Below are positions 5,779 to 10,698 of a stretch of DNA of 10,698 nt, in pieces. Every line of letters begins with the position of its first letter. Within the stretch, counting starts at the first letter, position 1. The notes below the pieces were generated by a model. That model searched no databases, had not been told where the DNA came from, and saw only the letters and a list, made by a program, of their open reading frames with translations. This DNA is from Alphaproteobacteria bacterium (GTDB lineage Bacteria; Pseudomonadota; Alphaproteobacteria; Rhizobiales; Devosiaceae): positions 1 through 10,698 of the forward strand of contig JAHJOS010000639.1 of the NCBI GenBank assembly GCA_018820005.1, read 5' to 3'. The position numbers were made by a program, and so were the translations under genes.

Positions 5779-6285
5779 ATGGCCGCAGAAGAAATCACCA
5801 AGCGGGGCGTGCTGATCGCCGATAGCTCGCCACACATGGCCGCACTGGTTGCCGTGATGCTGCGCAGCCTCGGGCGGAAAGATATTCGCGAAGCCTATGA
5901 CGGCACCAAGGCCATGGTCGAACTCAATCGGCGCATCTTTGATGTGCTGATCATCGATGACGGGCTTGAGGGGCTCGACGGCGTGGCGTTGACCCGCAAG
6001 CTGCGCGCCATGACCGATAGCCCCAATCGGTCGGTCCCTGTGATCATGATGAGCGCCGCGCCTGACGCCAAGCGCATTGCCGATGCCCGCGACGCCGGCG
6101 TCACCGAATTCCTGCGCAAGCCCTTTGCCGCCAACCATCTGCAGACGCGTCTGACCAGCATCGAGGCCAATCCGCGCGGCTTCATCGAGACCGGTGCCTA
6201 CAAGGGCCCCGATCGCCGGCGCAAGATTGTGGATGTGGGCGAGAGCGAGCGACGGGCCGGCAAGCCCGAAGCTGGCACCACCTGA
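5779..6285 (+). CDS. CheY-like single-domain response regulator with GPDRRR tail
   Basis: The 168-residue protein consists of a receiver domain (about 9-130) and a short basic C-terminal tail with no DNA-binding or enzymatic output domain. Asp60 fits the phosphorylation site, in the stretch FDVLIIDDGLEGLDG. Ser92 and Lys114 (FLRKPF) fit the conserved Ser/Thr and Lys positions. In the acidic pair at VLIADSSPHM, Asp15 is present but the second acid is Ser16. The pattern ARDAGVTEFLRKP followed by RGF and then YKGPDRRRK (141-149) marks a subfamily common in Rhizobiales and Rhodospirillales, whose partners are mostly unknown. No histidine kinase gene is nearby. A perfect TATAAT lies upstream, no clear Shine-Dalgarno sequence is seen, and the stop codon overlaps the HIT gene start as TGATG. 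Confidence 0.87.
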   Translation: MAAEEITKRGVLIADSSPHMAALVAVMLRSLGRKDIREAYDGTKAMVELNRRIFDVLIIDDGLEGLDGVALTRKLRAMTDSPNRSVPVIMMSAAPDAKRIADARDAGVTEFLRKPFAANHLQTRLTSIEANPRGFIETGAYKGPDRRRKIVDVGESERRAGKPEAGTT

Positions 6286-6779
6286 TGCGGCGCCCGCTCG
6301 ATCTGTCCGCGCATGTCGCGCGCAGCCAGAACGGGCCGTGTTTTATCTGCCAGCTGCTGGACGGCAATCCCGATTACGCTCATCACATCATCGCCCAGGA
6401 TGACGACAGCATCGTCTTTCTAAGCAAATACCCCACCCTGCCCGGCTATGCCCTGGTGTGTCCCAAGCCGCACTATCAGGATCTGGCCCGCGATATGTCG
6501 ACAACCCAGTATCTGGCGCTGCAGGGCGTGGTGCACAGGCTTTCGCGGGCGCTGAGCCAGGTGTTCGACGCCGAGCGCATCTATGTGCTCTCGCTGGGCA
6601 GTGCCCAGGGCAATAGCCATGTGCATTTTCACGTGGTGCCGCTGCCCAAGGGCGTGCCTTATGCGGACCAGCAATATCATGCGCTGATGGCCGAGCATGG
6701 CGTGCTCGACCTGCCCGACGCCGAAATGGCTGCGACCGCCGCGCGCATCGCGGCGGTCTATCGGGACCTCTCGGACTAG
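6285..6779 (+). CDS. HIT-family nucleotide hydrolase/transferase
   Basis: The 164-residue cytoplasmic protein carries the histidine-triad motif HVHFHVVP (residues 112-119), with His112, His114 and His116. The middle or last of these acts as nucleophile in Fhit/Hint-type enzymes that cleave dinucleoside polyphosphates or nucleotide phosphoramidates. CFIC (19-22) near the N-terminus resembles the zinc-binding CxxC of many bacterial HIT proteins. LPGYALVCPKPHYQDLARD (52-70) is the typical strand and helix ahead of the motif. The natural substrate is not evident. The ATG shares its A with the TGA of the response-regulator gene, so the two are probably translated together. Its TAG overlaps the stop codon of the convergent oppF by 4 nt. 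Confidence 0.9.
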   Translation: MRRPLDLSAHVARSQNGPCFICQLLDGNPDYAHHIIAQDDDSIVFLSKYPTLPGYALVCPKPHYQDLARDMSTTQYLALQGVVHRLSRALSQVFDAERIYVLSLGSAQGNSHVHFHVVPLPKGVPYADQQYHALMAEHGVLDLPDAEMAATAARIAAVYRDLSD

Positions 6780-7798
6780 GCCGAAGCGCCGATCGGTTCG
6801 GCCGCTTCAATCTCGCGCCAGCGATGGCAGGCGACCAGCCGCCCACCATCGAGCGTTTCGAGCACGGGCCGCGTTTCCGCGCATTGCGGTTGAGCAAAGC
6901 GGCAGCGCGTGCGGAAGGTGCAGCCCGAGGTCGGATTGATCGGCGAGGGGATTTCTCCCTTGAGGCCATCGATTGTGCGCTGTCGCGCCAGCCGCGGATC
7001 AGGGATCGGCACCGCCGTCAAAAGGGCCCGCGTATAGGGGTGCTTGGGGTCCATGTAGATTTCGTCGCCCGTCGCCAGCTCGACGATCCGCCCGAGGTAG
7101 AGCACCAGGATACGGTCCGACACATGGCGCACCACGCTCAGATTATGGCTGATGAAGATCAGGGTCAGCCCGAAGGCATCCTTGAGCTCGGCCAACAGAT
7201 TGAGGATCTGCGCCTGGATCGAGACGTCAAGCGCCGACACCGGCTCATCGCAGACGATCAGCTTGGGTTCGGTCACCAGCGCCCGGGCGATGCCGATGCG
7301 CTGCGCCTGACCGCCCGAGAACTCATGGGGATAGCGGTTGATCATTTCGGGCAGCAGGCCCACCGCCGCCATGGTCTTGAGCACGCGTTCGCGCCGCTGC
7401 TCCTTGCTCAGTTCGGGCCGCAGCGTGCGCAAGGGATCAGCGATGATCTCGCCCACCGTCATGCGCGGATTGAGCGAGGCCAGCGGGTCCTGGAAGATGA
7501 TCTGCAGGTCCTGCCGGCGCTTGCGCATCTCTTCGGCCGGCAGCTTGGTGAGGTCCTGACCCAGCCAGAGCACCTGGCCCTGGTCGGGCGACAGCAGCTG
7601 CAGGATGCAGCGGCCCAGTGTCGACTTGCCGCTGCCGCTCTCGCCCACAATGCCCAGCGTCTCGTCCTTGCGGATGGTGAAGTTGATATCTTCGAGCGCC
7701 GTCAGCGTCAGCGGGCGGGAAAACAGGCCCTCGCCACCAATGGAAAAGGTCTTCTTGAGATTGCGGATCTCAAGCAGGTTTACCGGGGTCTGGTTCAT
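6776..7798 (-). CDS. oppF: Oligopeptide ABC transporter ATP-binding protein OppF
   Basis: This is the second ATPase of the oligopeptide importer, forming a cytoplasmic heterodimer with OppD beneath the OppBC channel. In 340 residues it shows Walker A GESGSGKS (52-59), Q-loop Gln103, signature FSGGQ (160-164), Walker B LIVCDEP (180-186) and switch His218. The Opp/Dpp-specific C-terminal region has Cys293, Cys299, Cys306 and Cys324, a spacing like that of the iron-sulfur cluster seen in related DppD-type ATPases. The ATG at 7798 is preferred: AAGG lies 7 nt upstream and it overlaps the oppD stop as TGATG. A GTG three bases earlier is the alternative. It is the last gene of the operon, and its stop shares CTAG with the HIT gene stop. 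Confidence 0.92.
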   Translation of the reverse strand: MNQTPVNLLEIRNLKKTFSIGGEGLFSRPLTLTALEDINFTIRKDETLGIVGESGSGKSTLGRCILQLLSPDQGQVLWLGQDLTKLPAEEMRKRRQDLQIIFQDPLASLNPRMTVGEIIADPLRTLRPELSKEQRRERVLKTMAAVGLLPEMINRYPHEFSGGQAQRIGIARALVTEPKLIVCDEPVSALDVSIQAQILNLLAELKDAFGLTLIFISHNLSVVRHVSDRILVLYLGRIVELATGDEIYMDPKHPYTRALLTAVPIPDPRLARQRTIDGLKGEIPSPINPTSGCTFRTRCRFAQPQCAETRPVLETLDGGRLVACHRWREIEAAEPIGASA

Positions 7799-8781
7799 CA
7801 CGCGACCTTTCCGTAACGCATCGGGCCTTCGTGGAAACAGGCCTTCTCGCGGCCCTCACCCGCCGCGGTCAGCGCCGGGCGCTCAACCATGCAGCGATCA
7901 AAGGCAAAGGCACAGCGCGGGTTGAATGCACAGCCCTGGGGCAGGTGTTCAAGGCTGGGCGGCATGCCCTGGATCGGGTCGAGCCGCTCGGCGCGCTTGG
8001 CGATATGGGGCGTCGAATGCAACAGCCCCAGCGTATAGGGATGGCGCGGATCGTAGAACAGATCGTCCACGCTGCCCTTTTCGACGGCACGGCCGCCATA
8101 CATCACCATCATGCGGTCGGCTACGCCGGCGACCACGCCCAGATCATGGGTGATCAGCACCAGCGAAGTGCCGAAATCATCGGTCAGCGTCTTGAACAGA
8201 TCCAGCATCTGCGCCTGCACCGTCACGTCGAGCGCGGTGGTCGGCTCATCAGCGATCAGGATCTTGGGCTGACACAGTAGCGCCATGGCGATCATGACGC
8301 GCTGGCGCATGCCGCCCGAAAGCTGGTGCGGATAGGCATTGGCGCGCTTGGCGGGTTCAGGGATGCCGACCCGTTCCAGCATGGCTATGGCGCTGGCTTC
8401 GGCCTGCTTCTGGTCCTGCCCCTTGTGCAGCACCAGCACCTCGGCCAGCTGCTGCTTGAGCCGCAGCGCCGGATTGAGCGAGGTCATGGGGTCCTGAAAG
8501 ATCATGGCCACGTCGCGGCCACGATATTGGTTGAGCTCGGTCTTGCTGAGGGCCAAGAGGTCGACATCGCCCAGCAACGCCTGGCCGGTGACGGTGCCAT
8601 TCTTGGCCATAAGGCCCATCAGCGCCAGAAACGCCTGGCTCTTGCCCGAACCGCTTTCACCCACCACGGCCATGGTTTCCCCGGCCTCGAGCGTAAAGTT
8701 GAGATTGTTGACCGCCGTCACCTCTGACTCATGCAGGGCAAAGCGGACCGAAAGGTCTTTGACTGTGAGAACCGGAGCCAT
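7798..8781 (-). CDS. oppD: Oligopeptide ABC transporter ATP-binding protein OppD
   Basis: This is the first ATPase of the Opp importer, 327 residues. Motifs in order: Walker A GESGSGKS (41-48), Q-loop Gln96 in MIFQDPMTSLNP, signature LSGGM (154-158) in a stretch reading RQRVMIAMALLCQPK, Walker B ILIADEP (174-180) and switch His212. The stretch TAVNNLNFTLEAGET and the HKG segment near 119-121 are close to enteric OppD. The C-terminal oligopeptide/dipeptide region has Cys284, Cys290, Cys297 and Cys315, fitting a possible iron-sulfur cluster. The ATG shares one base with the oppC stop codon, and oppF follows with a similar overlap, so OppD and OppF are probably made in equal amounts. Confidence 0.93.
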   Translation of the reverse strand: MAPVLTVKDLSVRFALHESEVTAVNNLNFTLEAGETMAVVGESGSGKSQAFLALMGLMAKNGTVTGQALLGDVDLLALSKTELNQYRGRDVAMIFQDPMTSLNPALRLKQQLAEVLVLHKGQDQKQAEASAIAMLERVGIPEPAKRANAYPHQLSGGMRQRVMIAMALLCQPKILIADEPTTALDVTVQAQMLDLFKTLTDDFGTSLVLITHDLGVVAGVADRMMVMYGGRAVEKGSVDDLFYDPRHPYTLGLLHSTPHIAKRAERLDPIQGMPPSLEHLPQGCAFNPRCAFAFDRCMVERPALTAAGEGREKACFHEGPMRYGKVA

Positions 8782-9713
8782 CAGCGATCCTTGGGGTCGA
8801 GCGCGTCACGCAGACCGTCGCCGACAAAAAAGAAGGTGAACAGGATGGTGATGAAGAAGAACAGCGGGAAAGCCAGCTGCCAGATCGTCCCATACTGCAT
8901 GGTCTGGGCGCCTTCGCTGATCAGCGCACCCAGCGACGTATTGGGTTCCTGCACGCCCAGGCCCAGGAAGGAGATGAAGGATTCCAGCAGGATCATCTCG
9001 GGCACCAGCAGCGTGGCATAGATCGCCACAATGCCCAGCAGATTGGGCACGATATGGCGGAAGATCACGTCACGCGGCTTGGAACCGGTGGCAATCGCCG
9101 CTTCGACGAACTCGCGGTTTTTCAGCGTCAGGGTCTGCCCGCGCACCACGCGCGACATGCCCAGCCAGGAGATCAGCCCGATGCCGACGAACAACATGAT
9201 GAACGAGCGGCCAAACACGATCAGCAGCAGGATCAGGATGAACATATAGGGGATCGAATAGATGATATCGACAAAGCGCATCATCAGGCTGTCGAGCCGC
9301 CCGCCGAAATAGCCGGCGATCGCGCCATAGATGGTGCCCACGATCACGGCGATGGCCGAGCCAACCAGGCCCACCAGCAGCGAAATCTGCGTGCCCTGGA
9401 TGACGCGGGAATAAAGATCGCGGCCCACTTCGTCGGTGCCGAAGTAATGGCCGGTTTCCAGAGAGGGTGCCCCGGCGTTGATCACATTGCCCACCACGCT
9501 CCAGTCGATCTTTTCGATCGACCAGCGCGCAAAGAACGGCCCCACTATGGTGAACACCACCACGGCCAGCAGCACGATCAGGCTGGTGAGTGCGGCCCGG
9601 TTGGCCATGAAGCGGCGACCAGCGTCCTTCCACAGCGAGCGCCCCTTGGCGGGCACTTCGCTGGCAATGGCCTCGGCTGAGGCCACAGACTTGATACGGT
9701 TATCGGCAAGCAT
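8781..9713 (-). CDS. oppC: Oligopeptide ABC transporter permease OppC
   Basis: This is one of the two inner-membrane permeases of the Opp importer, 310 residues. The N-terminal GRSLWKDAGRRFMANRAA (24-41) precedes the first membrane helix and closely resembles enteric OppC. The family motif GTDEVGRD is at 92-99. About six hydrophobic helices follow, with the ATPase-coupling EAA loop at 201-224 (EFVEAAIATG, then RHIVPN). The ending GDGLRDALDPKDR is that of OppC. GAGG lies 7 nt before the ATG. The gap to oppB is 9 nt and the stop overlaps oppD by one base. No defects are seen. Confidence 0.93.
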   Translation of the reverse strand: MLADNRIKSVASAEAIASEVPAKGRSLWKDAGRRFMANRAALTSLIVLLAVVVFTIVGPFFARWSIEKIDWSVVGNVINAGAPSLETGHYFGTDEVGRDLYSRVIQGTQISLLVGLVGSAIAVIVGTIYGAIAGYFGGRLDSLMMRFVDIIYSIPYMFILILLLIVFGRSFIMLFVGIGLISWLGMSRVVRGQTLTLKNREFVEAAIATGSKPRDVIFRHIVPNLLGIVAIYATLLVPEMILLESFISFLGLGVQEPNTSLGALISEGAQTMQYGTIWQLAFPLFFFITILFTFFFVGDGLRDALDPKDR

Positions 9714-9722
9714 GGCTTTGCC

Positions 9723-10646
9723 TCACAATTCGATCTTGGGATCGATCCAGGCATAGAGCACGTCAACGACCAGATTGGCCGTGATGGTGAGTGCTCCAAG
9801 CAGGATTGTGATCCCCAGAATGGTGGAATAGTCGCGGTTGAGCGCGCTGTTGACGAAGGCCTGGCCAATGCCGCCGGTGGAGAAGTAGAGATCGATCACC
9901 ACCGAACCGGTGACCATGCCCACAAACACCGGGCCCAGATAGCTCACCACGGGCAGCAGCGCCGGGCGCAGGGCGTGACCAAAGATCACCTTCCAGCCCG
10001 GCAGGCCCTTGGCGCGGGCGGTGCGGATATAGTTGGACCCCAGCACTTCGAGCATGGACGAGCGCGTGATGCGCGCGATATTGGCAAAATAGCTGGTCGC
10101 CAGCGCGATCACCGGCAGCACCACATTGCTCCAGTGCCCGCCGTTCCAGCCGCCACCGGGCAGCCAGCGCAGCCACAGCGTGAACACCAGCACCAGAAGG
10201 GGCGCCATCACGAAATTGGGCACCACCTGTGCGCCGATCGACACGCCGACCGAGAGGTAATCGGCCCAGCTGTTCTGCCGTACGGCCGCCACCACGCCCA
10301 GCGCGATGCCGATCACCGAGGCGGCGACAAAGGCCCAGGCGCCATAGGTGAATGTCACCGGAAAGCCCTGCGCGATGATGTCGTTGACCGAGCGGTCCCG
10401 ATACTGGAACGAGGGCCCGAAATCGAAGCGGAACACCACATTGTAGATGTACTCGGCCAATTGCTGCCACTCGGGCTTATCGAGCCCATAGCGCGCATAG
10501 ATATTGTCGAGCACCGCCTGCGGCACGGTCTTTTCGCCGGCAAACGGGTTTCCGGGCGCCATTTTCATCAGAAAGAATGAAACGACGATAAGAACGAGCA
10601 GGGTCGGAATCGCGACCGCTAGCCGTTTGAGAATGAACTGGATCAT
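9723..10646 (-). CDS. oppB: Oligopeptide ABC transporter permease OppB
   Basis: This is the other inner-membrane permease of the Opp importer, 307 residues, the usual length. It starts with the standard helix FILKRLAVAIPTLLVLIVVSF, followed by MAPGNPFAGEK (29-39) and FDFGPSFQYRDRSVNDI (74-90), both typical of OppB. LPGGGWNGG (162-170) and FVNSALNRDYS (264-274) also match enteric OppB. The EAA coupling loop is at 205-228. The ATG at 10646 has GGAT about 8 nt upstream. A strong stem-loop (10663-10685) precedes it. The binding-protein gene oppA is not visible; in most Opp operons it is the first gene, so it probably lies beyond the right edge. Confidence 0.94.
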   Translation of the reverse strand: MIQFILKRLAVAIPTLLVLIVVSFFLMKMAPGNPFAGEKTVPQAVLDNIYARYGLDKPEWQQLAEYIYNVVFRFDFGPSFQYRDRSVNDIIAQGFPVTFTYGAWAFVAASVIGIALGVVAAVRQNSWADYLSVGVSIGAQVVPNFVMAPLLVLVFTLWLRWLPGGGWNGGHWSNVVLPVIALATSYFANIARITRSSMLEVLGSNYIRTARAKGLPGWKVIFGHALRPALLPVVSYLGPVFVGMVTGSVVIDLYFSTGGIGQAFVNSALNRDYSTILGITILLGALTITANLVVDVLYAWIDPKIEL

Positions 10647-10662
10647 GTGTTTTATCCGGCCG

Positions 10663-10685
10663 GTTCATGGCGCCTGTCCATGAAC
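10663..10685 (-). other. Stem-loop upstream of oppB
   Basis: GTTCATGG (10663-10670) and CCATGAAC (10678-10685) form a perfect 8-bp stem with a 7-nt loop, and CC/GG pairing may extend it past one mismatch. No U tract follows on the - strand. Its place ahead of oppB, where a binding-protein gene usually ends, fits an intercistronic hairpin that protects the upstream mRNA or lowers read-through. As the upstream gene is not visible, an operator is the other possibility. Confidence 0.5.
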
Positions 10686-10698
10686 GGGAACGCGCCCC

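Noticed and set aside
6824..7816. A 330-codon open frame on the + strand across oppF
   Set aside because: It lies fully antisense to a clear OppF coding sequence with all ATPase motifs. Its translation is rich in Arg, Gln, His and Asp with no recognisable domain, as expected for the complement of a GC-rich gene.
9054..9680. A 208-codon open frame on the + strand across oppC
   Set aside because: It is antisense to OppC, with a low-complexity translation rich in His, Asp and Gln. It is a mirror of GC-rich third positions.
1..10698. Mobile elements, CRISPR arrays, toxin-antitoxin or defence genes
   Set aside because: No transposase or integrase motifs, spaced direct repeats or defence-type domains were found. 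Gene content and composition are uniform across the window.

Overview
The window looks like chromosomal DNA from a high-GC alphaproteobacterium, most likely of the order Hyphomicrobiales (a Devosia-like genome would fit, but the sequence does not prove the genus). The reasons are the GC-rich third codon positions, a cysteine-free 41-residue ribosomal protein L36, a stand-alone response regulator with a GPDRRR tail typical of that order, and an iron-type operator close to the RirA consensus. Nearly all of the DNA is coding. There are no insertion sequences, CRISPR arrays, rRNA or tRNA genes, or obvious foreign segments.

Layout, left to right. Positions 1-184 hold what may be the last codons of a + strand gene, a hairpin terminator, a short structured stretch and a bidirectional terminator. 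From 3008 down to 185 (- strand) runs a compact three-gene importer operon for an iron-chelate (siderophore-type) substrate: periplasmic binding protein, FecCD-type permease and ATPase, joined by 4-nt overlaps. Its 5' region has a long palindromic operator (3084-3106) inside the likely promoter, and a leader (3016-3073) that can fold so as to enclose the ribosome binding site.

Positions 3248-5351 carry four small single genes in alternating directions: a YCII/DGPF-domain protein (+), a TM2-domain membrane protein (-), an aminoglycoside-phosphotransferase-fold kinase-like protein (+) and an SRPBCC (START-like) protein (-). Hairpins lie between the convergent pairs. At 5437-5562 (- strand) is rpmJ (L36), which falls below common ORF length limits. 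It has its own promoter, a hairpin plus U-rich tract in its leader, and a clear terminator. A divergent two-gene unit follows (5779-6779, +): a CheY-like response regulator and a HIT-family protein, coupled by a TGATG overlap.

From 10646 down to 6776 (- strand) runs an oligopeptide ABC importer, oppB-oppC-oppD-oppF. The two permeases and two ATPases resemble the enteric Opp proteins closely. The binding-protein gene (oppA) is not in the window and probably lies just beyond the right edge. A strong stem-loop at 10663-10685 sits in front of oppB. The last codon of oppF and that of the HIT gene share the palindrome CTAG.

I see no undescribed multi-gene system. The most interesting signals are regulatory: the operator and folded leader of the iron-type operon, the attenuator-like hairpin in the rpmJ leader, a 17-bp palindrome over the start of the phosphotransferase gene, and a response regulator lacking one residue of its acidic pair.
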